Positions 38,057-47,955 of a DNA stretch of 64,000 bases are shown here, piece by piece; within the stretch, counting starts at the first letter, position 1, and the number at the start of each line of letters is the position of its first letter. The notes under the pieces are model-generated. The model did not search any database and was not told the DNA's origin. It worked only from the letters and a program-made list of their open reading frames with translations. The stretch lies in the NCBI RefSeq assembly GCF_009709675.1, contig NZ_WMLB01000025.1, positions 62,001-126,000 of the forward strand. The letters are read 5' to 3'. A program made the position numbers and the translations under genes. This DNA comes from Agromyces bracchium (GTDB taxonomy: Bacteria; Actinomycetota; Actinomycetes; Actinomycetales; Microbacteriaceae).

Positions 38057-38619
38057 TAGTCGTTCACGCGGCCGAGGTAGTCGCCCGAGCGGGTGTCGAC
38101 CTTGACCTTGGTGCCGGTCTCGAGGAACAGCGGGACCTGGATCTCGTAGCCGGTCTCGACGGTCGCCGGCTTGGTGCCGCCGGTCGAGCGGTCGCCCTGC
38201 AGGCCCGGCTCGGTGTAGGTGATCTCGAGCACGACCGACGCGGGCAGCTCGACGTAGAGCGGGTTGCCGTTGTTCAGCGCGATCGTCACCGACTGGTTCT
38301 CGAGCATGAAGTTCGCGGCGTCGCCGACGGTCGCCGCGGGCACGGTGAGCTGGTCGTAGTCGGTCTGGTCCATGAACACGAAGCCGTCGCCGTCGTTGTA
38401 GAGGTACGTGAAGTCGCGACGGTCGACGTTCTCGACGTCGACCTTGGCACCCGCGTTGTACGTCTTGTCGACGACCTTGCCGGTCACGACGTTCTTCAGC
38501 TTGGTGCGCACGAACGCACCGCCCTTGCCGGGCTTGACGTGCTGGAACTCGACGACGCTCCAGAGCTGGCCGTCGATGTTCAGGACGACGCCGTTCTTGA
38601 TGTCAGCGGTGGATGCCAT
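38056..38619 (-). CDS. efp: Elongation factor P
   Basis: Rescues ribosomes stalled at polyproline runs. It has 187 residues in three beta-barrel domains. The tip loop of domain I reads [12 protein letters not shown], keeping the lysine that enters the peptidyl-transferase centre. No epmA/epmB or ymfI-type modification genes are nearby. ATG at 38619. Upstream is a ~58-nt leader and a TACACT -10 box. Confidence 0.97.
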   Translation of the reverse strand: MASTADIKNGVVLNIDGQLWSVVEFQHVKPGKGGAFVRTKLKNVVTGKVVDKTYNAGAKVDVENVDRRDFTYLYNDGDGFVFMDQTDYDQLTVPAATVGDAANFMLENQSVTIALNNGNPLYVELPASVVLEITYTEPGLQGDRSTGGTKPATVETGYEIQVPLFLETGTKVKVDTRSGDYLGRVND

Positions 38620-38683
38620 GGAAGTGCTTTCCGTTCGATGGAGGGGAAGTCTCTGGGCACGCCGAAGGGCATGCGACTGGTCG

Positions 38684-38689
38684 AGTGTA
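38684..38689 (-). promoter_or_regulatory. -10 box of the efp–nusB operon
   Basis: TACACT on the minus strand predicts a start near 38677 and a leader of about 58 nt. It is flanked by the short inverted repeat GTCGA/TCGAC (38680–38684 and 38691–38695). No clear -35. Confidence 0.45.
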
Positions 38690-38695
38690 GTCGAC

Positions 38696-39148
38696 TCAGC
38701 TGGGCGACCGCAGGGCAGCGCGCAGGAGCCAGTCGACCGCGAGCCGGTACGATTCGGCGCCGAAGCCCGCGATCACGCCCGACGCGACGCCCGAGATCAC
38801 GCTGGTGTGACGGAACGCCTCGCGCGCGTGCGGGTTCGACAGGTGCACCTCGACGAGCGGCACGCCCGCGGTCGTCAGTTGCGCCGCCGCGTCGCGGAGC
38901 GCGTAGCTGTAGTGCGTGAACGCCGCCGGGTTCAGCACGACCGGCAGACGGCGATCGACCGCCTCGTGGATCCAGCCGATGAGCTCGCCCTCGTCGTCGG
39001 TCTGGCGCAGGTCGATCTCGACCTCGTCGGGAACGGATGCCCTGAGGCTCGCGCCGATGTCGGCGAGCGTCTCCGAGCCGTACACCTCGGGTTCGCGCGT
39101 GCCGAGTCGGCCGAGGTTCGGCCCGTTCAGGACGAGGATCGTGGTCAT
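38696..39148 (-). CDS. aroQ: 3-Dehydroquinate dehydratase, type II
   Basis: Third step of the shikimate pathway. The 150-residue type II enzyme keeps the flexible lid and catalytic Tyr region [18 protein letters not shown], the [15 protein letters not shown] segment and [11 protein letters not shown] with its catalytic His. The ATG at 39148 has no Shine–Dalgarno sequence; a TAGGCT box 6 nt upstream suggests a leaderless message of its own, although aroB ends only 67 nt upstream. Confidence 0.96.
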   Translation of the reverse strand: MTTILVLNGPNLGRLGTREPEVYGSETLADIGASLRASVPDEVEIDLRQTDDEGELIGWIHEAVDRRLPVVLNPAAFTHYSYALRDAAAQLTTAGVPLVEVHLSNPHAREAFRHTSVISGVASGVIAGFGAESYRLAVDWLLRAALRSPS

Positions 39149-39154
39149 GCCCGA

Positions 39155-39160
39155 AGCCTA
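39155..39160 (-). promoter_or_regulatory. -10 box for leaderless aroQ
   Basis: TAGGCT followed by 6 nt and the aroQ ATG. The spacing places +1 at or beside the start codon. A possible -35 17 nt upstream (TCTGGC) is weak. Confidence 0.5.
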
Positions 39161-39215
39161 GCGGCGCGGCATCCGTCGCCAGACCCCGCGCCCGGACCGG
39201 TGCGCGCCCCGGTAC

Positions 39216-40298
39216 TCAGGACGCGATCTCCTGGTACGCCGCGAAGAGCAGCGACTGGTCGGGCGCGAGCATGACCGTGGGCTTGGCGAGGTCGTCGAGC
39301 ACGATGAAGCGCAGCTGGCCCGCCCGGGCCTTCTTGTCGCGCTGCATGGTCGCGAGGAGCGTGTTCCAGCGGCCCGCCGGGTAGGACGTCGGCAGGCTCA
39401 GCAGGTCGAGCACGCGCTTGTGCCGGTCCGCGACCTCGTCGGAGAGCCGCCCCGAGAGGCGCCCGAGCTCGGCGGCGAACGCCATGCCGACCGCGACGGC
39501 GGCGCCGTGGCGCCACTGGTAGCGCTCGGCGTGCTCGACCGCGTGGCCGAGCGTGTGGCCGTAGTTGAGGATCTCGCGGAGGCCCTGCTCGGTGAAGTCC
39601 TCGCTCACGACGTCCGCCTTCATCCGGATCGCGAGCTCGACCACGCGCCGGAACTCGGGCGTCGCCGGGTCGGTCGCGACCTCGGGGTCGGCCTCGATCA
39701 CGTCGAGGATCTCGGGGTAGCGGATGAACCCGGCCTTCACGATCTCGGCGAAGCCGGCGAGGATCTCGTTCTTCGGCAGCGTGTCGAGCAGCTCGAGGTC
39801 GCACAGCACCTCGGCGGGCGCATGGAAGGCGCCGACCAGGTTCTTGCCCTCGTTCGTGTTGATGCCCGTCTTGCCGCCGACAGCCGCGTCGACCATGCCG
39901 AGCACCGTCGTCGGCACCTGCACGATGCGGACGCCGCGGAGCCACGTCGCGGCGACGAAGCCCGCGAGGTCGGTGATCGCTCCCCCGCCGAAGCCGACGA
40001 CCACGTCGGTCCGCGTGAAGTCGGCCTGGCCGAGGATCTGCCAGCAGAACGCCGCGACCTCGACGCGCTTGGCCTGCTCGGCGTCGGGGACCTCGGCGAG
40101 GAGGACCTCGAACCGATCGGCGAGCTTCTCCCGGAGCGCCGCGGCGCGCGCGCCGAGCGTGGCCGGGTGCACGATGAGCACCTTGCGGGCCGAGGAACCG
40201 ATCGCCTCGGCGAGCCCGTCGACGACGCCGCGCCCGATGCGCACGTCGTAGCCTTCTTCGCCGCCGACCCGGATCACCGTCGCCTCGTACTCGCTCAT
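39216..40298 (-). CDS. aroB: 3-Dehydroquinate synthase
   Basis: Second shikimate-pathway step: NAD- and metal-dependent cyclisation of DAHP. It has 360 residues. The NAD-binding segments VVGFGGGAITDLAGFVAA and VPTTVLGMVDAAVGGKTGIN (each shortened from longer matches) and the metal-ligand region LNYGHTLGHAVEH are present. The ATG at 40298 overlaps the aroK stop (ATGA); an in-frame ATG 18 nt earlier is less likely. Confidence 0.96.
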   Translation of the reverse strand: MSEYEATVIRVGGEEGYDVRIGRGVVDGLAEAIGSSARKVLIVHPATLGARAAALREKLADRFEVLLAEVPDAEQAKRVEVAAFCWQILGQADFTRTDVVVGFGGGAITDLAGFVAATWLRGVRIVQVPTTVLGMVDAAVGGKTGINTNEGKNLVGAFHAPAEVLCDLELLDTLPKNEILAGFAEIVKAGFIRYPEILDVIEADPEVATDPATPEFRRVVELAIRMKADVVSEDFTEQGLREILNYGHTLGHAVEHAERYQWRHGAAVAVGMAFAAELGRLSGRLSDEVADRHKRVLDLLSLPTSYPAGRWNTLLATMQRDKKARAGQLRFIVLDDLAKPTVMLAPDQSLLFAAYQEIAS

Positions 40299-40843
40299 GC
40301 GCGTCCTCCTGCCCACTCGGTGATCTCCTCGACGATCCGCGCGACCGAGCGACGCGTGGTGTCGATGCTGAGGCCGGCGACCTCGTCGTACAGGGGGCGG
40401 CGCTCCTCGCGGATCCGGGTCCAGCGCTCGAGCCCGCCGTCGGCGAGCAGCGGCCGGGTGCCGCCGCTGAGCCTCGGCGCGACGGCCTCGGGCCTGACGT
40501 CGAGCCGGACGACCGCGAGGCCCGCGAGGTCGGCACGGGTGTCGGCGTCGAGCACGGCACCGCCGCCGAGCGAGACGACCGCCGCTTCGCGCAGCGCCTC
40601 GGCGACCACCTCGCGCTCGAGCACCCGGAAGGCCGCCTCGCCGTCGCGCTCGAAGATCTGCTCGATGGGACCGTGGCGCTCGACGATGCGCTGGTCGGTG
40701 TCGATGAACGGCGCGCCGACCGATGCCGCGAGCCGGGCGCCCACGCGGGACTTGCCGGAGCCCATCGGCCCGACGAGCACGATCGGCAGCGGCACCGCGC
40801 GCCGCCCACCGGGCACGACGCTCGGTGCGGACGGCTCAGGCAC
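40295..40843 (-). CDS. aroK: Shikimate kinase
   Basis: Phosphorylates shikimate at the 3-hydroxyl. It has 182 residues. The Walker A loop GPMGSGKS is at residues 25–32 and the shikimate-binding GGGAV loop follows (VVSLGGGAV). The lid carries SGGTRPLL. The GTG at 40843 lies 8 nt inside the aroC 3' end, so aroC, aroK and aroB form one coupled unit. Confidence 0.95.
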   Translation of the reverse strand: MPEPSAPSVVPGGRRAVPLPIVLVGPMGSGKSRVGARLAASVGAPFIDTDQRIVERHGPIEQIFERDGEAAFRVLEREVVAEALREAAVVSLGGGAVLDADTRADLAGLAVVRLDVRPEAVAPRLSGGTRPLLADGGLERWTRIREERRPLYDEVAGLSIDTTRRSVARIVEEITEWAGGRA

Positions 40844-42047
40844 GGACCGCGCCGTCGGCGACCTCGCTCGCGAGCGCGTCGGGGATCGCCGCGAGGTACC
40901 CCTCGAGGTTGCGCCGCGTCTCGCCCACCGAGTCGCCGCCGAACTTCTCGAGCACCGCGTTCGCGAGGGTCAGCGCGACCATGGCCTCGGCGACGACGCC
41001 GGCCGCCGGGACGGCGCAGACGTCGGAGCGCTGGTGGTGGGCGGGCGCGGGTTCGCCGGTCGCGACGTCGATCGTCGGGAGGGCGTGCGGCACGGTCGCG
41101 ATCGGCTTCATGCCTGCCCGCACGCGCAGCACCGTCCCGGTCGACATGCCGCCCTCGGTGCCGCCCGCGCGGTCGCTCGCGCGAACGATGCGGCCGTCGG
41201 CCAGGTGCAGCTCGTCGTGCGCGGCCGAGCCGCGTCGGCGCGTGGTCTCGAAGCCGTCGCCGACCTCCACGCCCTTGATGGCCTGGATGCCCATGAGCGA
41301 GGCCGCGAGCTGCGCGTCGAGACGGCGGTCCCAGTGCACGTGCGAGCCGAGTCCCGGCGGGAGCCCGTACGCGAGCACCTCGACGACCCCGCCGAGCGTG
41401 TCGCCGTCCTTGTGCGCGGCGTCGACCTCGGCCACCATCCGCTCGCTCGTCGCCGCGTCGAAGCAGCGCAGCGGGTCGGCGTCGAGCCGGTCCACATCGG
41501 ACGGCATCGGCAGCTCGCTGCCCTCGGGCACCTGGACCGGGCCGATGGCGACCGTGTGCGAGACGAGGCGGATGCCGAGCTCGGCGAGGAACGACCGAGC
41601 GACGGCGCCGAGGGCCACGCGCGCGGCGGTCTCGCGCGCACTCGCGCGCTCGAGCACCGGCCGTGCCTCGTCGAAGCCGTACTTCTGCATGCCGACGAGG
41701 TCGGCGTGCCCCGGGCGCGGGCGCGTGAGCGGCGCGCCACGTCCGCGGCCGAGCGCCTCCGCATCGACCGGCTCGGGGCTCATCACCTGCTGCCACTTGG
41801 GCCACTCGGTGTTGCCGATCCGCAGCGCCACGGGGCTGCCGAGGGTCAGCCCGTGCCTGACGCCGCCCGAGACGGCCAGCTCGTCCTGCTCGAACTTCAT
41901 GCGCGCACCTCGGCCGTAGCCGAGCTTGCGGCGCGCCAGATCGGCGCGGATGTCATCGAGGGAGACGGGGATGCCTGCGGGGAGGCCTTCGAGGATCGCG
42001 ACGAGTTCGGGGCCGTGCGATTCCCCGGCGGTGAGCCAACGGAGCAT
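40836..42047 (-). CDS. aroC: Chorismate synthase
   Basis: Last shikimate-pathway step: FMN-dependent conversion of EPSP to chorismate, the substrate of TrpE encoded in the same window. It has 403 residues, with N-terminus [18 protein letters not shown] and the segments [14 protein letters not shown] and SSR/TSER-type loops. ATG 42047 is chosen over ATG 42056 because GGAGG lies 9 nt before the former and abuts the latter. aroA (EPSP synthase) is not in the window. Confidence 0.97.
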   Translation of the reverse strand: MLRWLTAGESHGPELVAILEGLPAGIPVSLDDIRADLARRKLGYGRGARMKFEQDELAVSGGVRHGLTLGSPVALRIGNTEWPKWQQVMSPEPVDAEALGRGRGAPLTRPRPGHADLVGMQKYGFDEARPVLERASARETAARVALGAVARSFLAELGIRLVSHTVAIGPVQVPEGSELPMPSDVDRLDADPLRCFDAATSERMVAEVDAAHKDGDTLGGVVEVLAYGLPPGLGSHVHWDRRLDAQLAASLMGIQAIKGVEVGDGFETTRRRGSAAHDELHLADGRIVRASDRAGGTEGGMSTGTVLRVRAGMKPIATVPHALPTIDVATGEPAPAHHQRSDVCAVPAAGVVAEAMVALTLANAVLEKFGGDSVGETRRNLEGYLAAIPDALASEVADGAVRA

Positions 42048-42071
42048 GACCACCATCCTCCCACAGCGGCG

Positions 42072-42950
42072 TCAGAGGCTCCGGCGCATGACGTCGAGCA
42101 CCGCGACCTCGTCGGGCAGTGGCTCGAACGGGTCGCCCGACACGAAGATGCGCACTTGGAGCAGCGCCTGGTGCAGGAGCATCCCGAGCCCGTGGGTCAC
42201 CCTCCCCTCGCGATCGAGCCACGCGGCCGCGAGCGCCGACGGCCACGGGTCGTACGCGACGTCGAGCAGCACCGCCGACTCGACGAGGGCGTCGGACGGC
42301 GCGACGCCGAGGTCGGTCCCGCCCGGCACGGTGCTCACGACGAGCTCGGCGGATGACGCGTCCGCGAGCCCGTCGAGCGGGCGCACGCGGACCACGAGCC
42401 CCAGTCGGCGCCCGAGCTCCTGGACGCCGATCGCGCGATCCGGATTCCGCGCCAGCACGTCGACCTCGGCCGCACCGAGCTCGGCGATCGCGACAAGCGC
42501 CGAGGAGGCCGTCGCACCTCCGCCGATGAGCACCGCCCGGTGGACCCGCTCGAGATCGGCCTCCCCGAGCGTGCGCACGATGCCGCCGATGTCCGTGTTG
42601 AACCCCTGGATCGAGCCGTCGTCGGCGAACCGCACGGTGTTGGCCGCGCCCGCGAGTTCCACGAGCCGGTCGGCGCCGTCGAGGTGGTCGAGCACCTCGT
42701 GCTTGAGGGGCATGGTCAGCGACAGGCCGCGCCACGCGGCATCCGCATCGTCTCGGACCCGCTCGAGGAACCCGGCGAACCCGCCGGACTGCACCTCGAT
42801 CGCGTCGTAGCGCCAGTCGAGCCCGAGCCGCTCGTACGCCGCCCGATGCAGCGCCGGGCTCTTCGAATGCCCGATCGGCGAGCCGAGCACGGCGAGCCGG
42901 ACCGGGCGCGGCGGCGCGGTGGGGTTCGTCTCGCCGGGCGTCGTCTCCAT
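42072..42950 (-). CDS. aroE: Shikimate dehydrogenase
   Basis: NADP(H)-dependent reduction of 3-dehydroshikimate. It has 292 residues. The substrate-binding GSPIGHSKSPALHRAAY, the catalytic Lys in LTMPLKHEVLDHLD and the GFNTDIGG segment are present. The nucleotide-binding turn reads GGGATASSA, a variant of the usual GAGGA. Five nt separate it from the mltG stop, and 24 nt lie before aroC. Confidence 0.93.
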   Translation of the reverse strand: METTPGETNPTAPPRPVRLAVLGSPIGHSKSPALHRAAYERLGLDWRYDAIEVQSGGFAGFLERVRDDADAAWRGLSLTMPLKHEVLDHLDGADRLVELAGAANTVRFADDGSIQGFNTDIGGIVRTLGEADLERVHRAVLIGGGATASSALVAIAELGAAEVDVLARNPDRAIGVQELGRRLGLVVRVRPLDGLADASSAELVVSTVPGGTDLGVAPSDALVESAVLLDVAYDPWPSALAAAWLDREGRVTHGLGMLLHQALLQVRIFVSGDPFEPLPDEVAVLDVMRRSL

Positions 42951-42956
42951 CGCTGC

Positions 42957-44750
42957 CTATCCGTTCTCGTCGAGGTAGCGCAGGAACTCCTCGACCGCCG
43001 CCTCGTGCTCCTCGAGCGTGGCCGAGAACACGGTCTCGCCGGTCTCGAGGTTCACGGTCACGAAGTACAGCCACGGCCCGTCGGCCGGATTCTGCGCGGC
43101 GTCGATCGCGACGTCGCCGGGATTGCCGATCGGCCCCGGCGGCAGGCCCGGGTGCACGTACGTGTTGTACGGGTTCGAGGCGTCGGCGCGCTCGGCGTCG
43201 GTGGTCGTGACGACCGTGTCGTCGCCGGTGCCGTAGTGCACGGTCGAGTCGAACTGCAGCAGCTGCGACGGGAACTGGTTCGCGTCGAGCCGGTTCCGGA
43301 TGACGCGCGAGACCTTGTACGCGTCCTCCTCCGAGCCCGCCTCGCGCTCGATCATCGAGGCGATGATCACCGTCTCCCAGCGGTCCTCCGGTGCGACCCC
43401 GGCCTCATCGAGCGCCTGGAACGACCGGTCGACGAGGGTCTGCACGACCACCTCGGCGGTGACGTCGGGTCCGAAGGTGTAGGTCGCCGGGAACAGGAAA
43501 CCCTCGACGCTGGTGGCCTCGGCCGGCAGGCCGAGCGCCTGCGGGTCGGATGCCGCGGCCTCGAGGTCCTCGACCGGGATCCCGGTCGCGGCGGCGGCGT
43601 TCGCGAGCGCGTCGCGGGCCCACAGGCCCTCCTGGATCACGAACGTGTTCTCGAGCTTGTTCTCGGGGTCGAGCAGCGCGTCCAGCGCGTCCGAGGCGCT
43701 CATCCGGTTCGCCATCCGGTAGGCGCCGGGGTAGAAGATCGGCTGCTCGGACCGGCTGGTGACTTCCTCGATGAAGGCCTCCGATGAGGCGACGATGTCC
43801 TGCTCCTCGAGGTTGGCCGCGATGGTCTCGCCGCCGTCGCCCTCGTTGATCATGAAGACGACCTCGCCGCTGCCGGCGCCCGAGTAGTCCTCTGGCGGCT
43901 GGAAGCGTTCCATGAGCGAGGTGATCGGCCCCTGGAGGAAGAAGGCCGCCCCCGCGACGAGCGCTCCGAGCACGATCAGCGCGATGAGGCATCCCCACGC
44001 ACCGCGTCGACGGCGGTTCGGTTCACGTTCGTGCTCCTCGAACTCCCACGCCGCCGCGGCACGTCGGTCGGAACGGGACGGGCGCGACGCGTCGTCGCCC
44101 AAGTCTGCGAACGGGTCCTGGTCGTGCGGATCGGTCTCGGCGACGATGCCGCGTCCGCCGGTCGGCGGCCACTCCTCCGACGCGGCTCCGGCGCGTGCGC
44201 GAAGCGGGCCTGCGTATGCCGCGGCGAGCGTGTCGTCGGTGGCGTAGTGCGCATCGTCGCCGGCGGCGTAGTACGGATCGTCGCCGGCGCCGTAGCCGGG
44301 GACGACCTCGTCGTCCCAGCGTTCCACCGGCTCGCGCGCCGGCGGCGCAACCGGGTGCTGGCCCGGCAGTCCCGCCGGGCCGCTCGGCGCGACGCGAGCG
44401 GGCTGCGGCGGCGGCACCTGCTGCCGGCTCCGGATCTGCGGGTCGGGCCGCTGCGCCGCCTGGGCGGCGCGCCATTCCGCCTCGGCCGCGCGCTCCGCCT
44501 CGTCGGCCGCGGCCCGCCGCGCCTCCATGGCGGCCTGTCGTCGGGCGGCCTCCGCTGCCGCTGCGCGCTGGGCCTCGTCGGCCGCCGCGCGCCGCTCATC
44601 CTCCGCGGCCGCGCGCTGGGCCGCCTCCGCCGCCTGGCGCTGCTCCATCTCCCGCAGTTCCCGTCGGGTCCTCGGCGCCGAGGGCTGCGGATCGGTCGAC
44701 GGCGGTGTGGGGGCGGAGCCGCGTCGACGCTCTGGGGGGAGCTGGGTCAC
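42957..44750 (-). CDS. mltG: Endolytic peptidoglycan transglycosylase MltG with long cytoplasmic N-terminus
   Basis: Membrane-bound lytic transglycosylase (YceG family) thought to end nascent glycan strands. It has 597 residues. Residues ~1–250 are cytoplasmic: Pro/Arg start, an Ala/Glu/Arg-rich probable coiled coil (~29–102), then a Pro/Gly/Asp-rich linker. One membrane helix is at ~251–272. The YceG domain follows outside, with the catalytic Glu at ~468 in IASMIEREAGSEED and the VHYGTGDD/NPYNTYVHPGLPPGPI segments. The GTG at 44750 lies 4 nt after the ruvX stop. E. coli MltG lacks this long N-terminus. Confidence 0.93.
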   Translation of the reverse strand: MTQLPPERRRGSAPTPPSTDPQPSAPRTRRELREMEQRQAAEAAQRAAAEDERRAAADEAQRAAAAEAARRQAAMEARRAAADEAERAAEAEWRAAQAAQRPDPQIRSRQQVPPPQPARVAPSGPAGLPGQHPVAPPAREPVERWDDEVVPGYGAGDDPYYAAGDDAHYATDDTLAAAYAGPLRARAGAASEEWPPTGGRGIVAETDPHDQDPFADLGDDASRPSRSDRRAAAAWEFEEHEREPNRRRRGAWGCLIALIVLGALVAGAAFFLQGPITSLMERFQPPEDYSGAGSGEVVFMINEGDGGETIAANLEEQDIVASSEAFIEEVTSRSEQPIFYPGAYRMANRMSASDALDALLDPENKLENTFVIQEGLWARDALANAAAATGIPVEDLEAAASDPQALGLPAEATSVEGFLFPATYTFGPDVTAEVVVQTLVDRSFQALDEAGVAPEDRWETVIIASMIEREAGSEEDAYKVSRVIRNRLDANQFPSQLLQFDSTVHYGTGDDTVVTTTDAERADASNPYNTYVHPGLPPGPIGNPGDVAIDAAQNPADGPWLYFVTVNLETGETVFSATLEEHEAAVEEFLRYLDENG

Positions 44751-44754
44751 GAGG

Positions 44755-45225
44755 TCAGGAGCCTTCCTCGACGGGGATGGTGCGTCCGGGGGCGGTGCCC
44801 GATGCCCGTTCGGCATCGATGGCATGTTGCAGAATGATAACGGCTGCGGCTTGGTCGATGATCGGACGCTGCTTCTTGGCGGACTTCCCCGCTGATCGGA
44901 GCGCCTGCTGGGCGCTCACCGTCGACATCCGCTCGTCGACGAGACGCACTGGGGCCCCGGCCTCCGCGAGCCGCTCGGCGAACCCGACGGCATCGGCCGT
45001 CGACGCCGTCGACTGCCCCGACAACGAGAGCGGGTTCCCGACCACGAGCTCGACGGCCTCGTACTCGGCGGCCAGGTCGAGTACACGACTGATGTCGGAA
45101 CCGTCGTCGTCTGCGCGACGCGCGACCGTCTCGACGGGAACGGCGAGGATCGCCGACGGATCGCAGCGCGCCACGCCGATGCGCGCTCGGCCGACGTCGA
45201 TGCCGAGTCGCGCACCGGGTCGCAC
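44755..45225 (-). CDS. ruvX: RuvX/YqgF family putative pre-16S rRNA nuclease
   Basis: RNase H-like fold protein implicated in 16S rRNA 5' end maturation and historically called a Holliday junction resolvase. It has 156 residues with the N-terminal metal-binding LGIDVGRARIGVA, the VVGNPLSLSG strand, VDERMSTVSA and the C-terminal DQAAAVIILQHAID. The GTG at 45225 lies 2 nt after the alaS stop. The alaS–ruvX–mltG order is typical of actinobacteria. Confidence 0.93.
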   Translation of the reverse strand: MRPGARLGIDVGRARIGVARCDPSAILAVPVETVARRADDDGSDISRVLDLAAEYEAVELVVGNPLSLSGQSTASTADAVGFAERLAEAGAPVRLVDERMSTVSAQQALRSAGKSAKKQRPIIDQAAAVIILQHAIDAERASGTAPGRTIPVEEGS

Positions 45226-45227
45226 GA

Positions 45228-47885
45228 TCAGGCTCCCGCTGCGGTTCGTGCGGCCCCGAGCGCGGCGGGGATCGCGCCGAGGTCGGTACCGCCGCCCTGC
45301 GCGAGGTCGGGCTTGCCGCCGCCGCCGCCGCCGAGCGCCGCGGCCATGGCCTTCGCGATCGTGCCGGCGTTCGCACCCGCGTCGCGAGCAGTGGGCGACG
45401 TGGCCGCGATCGCGAGCGGCTTGCCGCCGACCTCGCCGATCAGGGCGACGACGGATGCCGCGTCGCCCAGCCTGCCGCGGACGGCCGTCGCGAGCGAGCG
45501 CAGCTCGTCGCCCGAGCCGAGCGGGCCGACCGCCTCCGTGACGATCAGCAGGTCGCCGACGCGCTCCGCCTTCGACGCCAGGTCGGGCACGCGGTCGTTC
45601 AGGGCCTTCGACTCGTACGCCTGGATCTTCTTCTCGGCGGCCTTGAGGCTCGCGACGAGCTCGCCGACGCGGTCGACCAGCAGTTCCGGACGCGTCTTCA
45701 GCGTGCCGGTGAGCTCCTGCACGAGTGCGCGTTCGGCGGCGAACCGGGCGAACGCATCCCGGCCGACGAGGGACTCGACACGGCGGTTCGACGCACCCAC
45801 CGAGGACTCGCCGACGATGTTGATCATGCCGACCTCCGCGCTGCGGGCGACGTGCGTGCCCGCGCAGAGCTCGCGCGACCAGGGGCCGCCGATGTCGACG
45901 ACGCGCACGACGTCGCCGTACTTCTCGCCGAACAGGGCCATCGCGCCGAGCGCCTTCGCCTCATCGATGGGCATCTCGCGGGTGACGACCTCGAGGTTCT
46001 CGCGCACGGCGCCGTTCGCGACCTCCTCGATCTCGCTGCGCGTCTCGGCCGACAGGGCCTGGTTCCAGCCGTAGTCGAGTCGGAGGTAGCCCGCCTTGTT
46101 GAACGAACCGGACTGGTGCGCGGTGGGTCCGAGCACCTGGCGGAGCGCCGCGTGCACGAGGTGCGTGCCGGAGTGCGCCTGCGTCGCACCGCGACGGTAG
46201 TCCTCGTCGACGATGCTCGTCGCCGGGACGCCGACCCCGACCTCGCCCGTGGTGACCTTCACCGTGTGGCTGATGAGCCCCTTCACGGGCTTCTGCACGT
46301 CGAGCACCTGCAGCTCGAAGCCGTCGCCCACGATGCGGCCCTGGTCGGGCGCCTGGCCGCCGGACTCGGCGTACAGCGACGTCTCCGCGAGGATCACCTC
46401 GGCCGTCTGGCCGGCCGAGGCCGCTGCGACCGGGCGGCCGTCGACGAGGATGCCGAGCACGCTCGAGTCGGTCACGAGGTCGGTGTAGCCCGTGAAGACG
46501 GTCTCGCCCTTCGCGCGGAAGTCGCTGTAGACCGACAGGTCGGCGAGGACCTTCTTCTTCGACTTCGCGTCGGCCTTCGCGCGCGAGCGCTGGTCGGCCA
46601 TGAGCGTGTCGAACGCCGGGCGATCCACCGCGAGCCCGGCCTCCTCGGCCATCTCGAGCGTGAGCTCGATCGGGAAGCCGTAGGTGTCGTGCAGGAGGAA
46701 CGCGGTGTCGCCCGCGAGCTGCTCCGCGCCATCCGCCTTCGTCTTCGCCACCGCGGTGTCGAGGATCGCCGTGCCCGCGGTGAGCGTGCGGAGGAAGGTC
46801 GCCTCCTCGCCGAGCGCGAGCTGCTCGATCTGCGTGTAGCTCGTCGCGACCTCGGGGTACGCGGCCTTCATCGCGTCGCGCGACGCGGCGAAGAGCTCGC
46901 GGAACGTCGGCCCCTCGACGCCGAGCAGGCGCATCGCGCGGATGCTGCGGCGGAGCAGTCGTCGGAGGATGTAGCCGCGGCCCTCGTTCGACGGTGTCAC
47001 GCCGTCGCTCATGAGCATGAGGGAGGAGCGGATGTGGTCGGCGATGACGCGCATGCGCACGTCGTCCTCGTGGTCGGCGCCGTAGCGACGACCGGAGAGG
47101 CGCGCGGCGGCGTCGAGGACGGGCCGGACCTGGTCGATCTCGTACATGTTGTCGACGCCCTGCTTGATGAACGCGACGCGCTCGAGGCCCATGCCGGTGT
47201 CGATGTTCTTCTTCGGCAGCTCCTTCACGATCGTGAAGTCGACCTTCGACTTCACGTCGGCGATCAGGTACTGCATGAAGACGAGGTTCCAGATCTCGAC
47301 GTACCGGTCGTCGTCGGTCGCCGGGCCGCCGTCGATGCCGTACTCGGGGCCGCGGTCGAAGAAGATCTCGGAGCAGGGGCCCGCAGGGCCGGGCTGGCCG
47401 GTGTGCCAGTAGTTTGTGTCCTTGCCGAGGCCCTGGATGCGCTCGTCGGGCAGGCCCGCGACGCGCTTCCAGATCTCGCGCGCCTCGTCGTCGTCCTCGT
47501 AGACCGTGACCCAGAGGTCCTTCGGGTCGAAGCCGTAGCCGCCCTCGGCCTCGGAGGTCGTGAGGAGCTCCCACGCGGCGGTGATCGCCCCCTCCTTGAA
47601 GTAGTCGCCGAAGGAGAAGTTGCCGTTCATCTGGAAGAACGTGCCGTGACGAGGGGTCTTGCCGACCTCCTCGATGTCGTTGGTGCGGATGCACTTCTGC
47701 ACGCTCGTGGCGCGAGGATACGGCGCCGGCACGACCCCGGTGAGGTACGGCACGAACGGCACCATTCCGGCGACCGTGAACAGCAGCGACGGGTCGTCGG
47801 ACACGAGCGAGGCCGACGGCACGACCGTGTGGCCCCGCGCGGCGAAGAAGTCAAGCCAGCGCTGGCGGATCTCGGCAGTCTGCAT
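45228..47885 (-). CDS. alaS: Alanyl-tRNA synthetase
   Basis: Charges tRNA-Ala and edits mis-acylated Ser/Gly. It has 885 residues. The class II catalytic core starts EIRQRWLDFFAARGHTVVPS. The editing domain keeps HSGTHLVHAALRQVLG and the CAGTHVARS zinc motif. A C-terminal oligomerisation part ends in a Gly-rich GGGGGGKPD loop. ATG at 47885; the larger open frame upstream runs through non-homologous sequence. The 70-nt gap before it carries a GC hairpin. Confidence 0.97.
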   Translation of the reverse strand: MQTAEIRQRWLDFFAARGHTVVPSASLVSDDPSLLFTVAGMVPFVPYLTGVVPAPYPRATSVQKCIRTNDIEEVGKTPRHGTFFQMNGNFSFGDYFKEGAITAAWELLTTSEAEGGYGFDPKDLWVTVYEDDDEAREIWKRVAGLPDERIQGLGKDTNYWHTGQPGPAGPCSEIFFDRGPEYGIDGGPATDDDRYVEIWNLVFMQYLIADVKSKVDFTIVKELPKKNIDTGMGLERVAFIKQGVDNMYEIDQVRPVLDAAARLSGRRYGADHEDDVRMRVIADHIRSSLMLMSDGVTPSNEGRGYILRRLLRRSIRAMRLLGVEGPTFRELFAASRDAMKAAYPEVATSYTQIEQLALGEEATFLRTLTAGTAILDTAVAKTKADGAEQLAGDTAFLLHDTYGFPIELTLEMAEEAGLAVDRPAFDTLMADQRSRAKADAKSKKKVLADLSVYSDFRAKGETVFTGYTDLVTDSSVLGILVDGRPVAAASAGQTAEVILAETSLYAESGGQAPDQGRIVGDGFELQVLDVQKPVKGLISHTVKVTTGEVGVGVPATSIVDEDYRRGATQAHSGTHLVHAALRQVLGPTAHQSGSFNKAGYLRLDYGWNQALSAETRSEIEEVANGAVRENLEVVTREMPIDEAKALGAMALFGEKYGDVVRVVDIGGPWSRELCAGTHVARSAEVGMINIVGESSVGASNRRVESLVGRDAFARFAAERALVQELTGTLKTRPELLVDRVGELVASLKAAEKKIQAYESKALNDRVPDLASKAERVGDLLIVTEAVGPLGSGDELRSLATAVRGRLGDAASVVALIGEVGGKPLAIAATSPTARDAGANAGTIAKAMAAALGGGGGGKPDLAQGGGTDLGAIPAALGAARTAAGA

Positions 47886-47920
47886 GGTTCCGTTCTGGTT
47901 TCGTGGGGATGGTGGAACGT

Positions 47921-47937
47921 CCCGCGCCCGGCGCGGG
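47921..47937. repeat. GC-rich hairpin upstream of alaS
   Basis: CCCGCG (47921–47926) and CGCGGG (47932–47937) with a 5-nt loop. It lies in the 70-nt gap between the small membrane protein gene and alaS. It may trim read-through or be a leader hairpin. No T-box features are seen. Confidence 0.35.
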
Positions 47938-47955
47938 ATGCGTCGCGCGCCGCGT

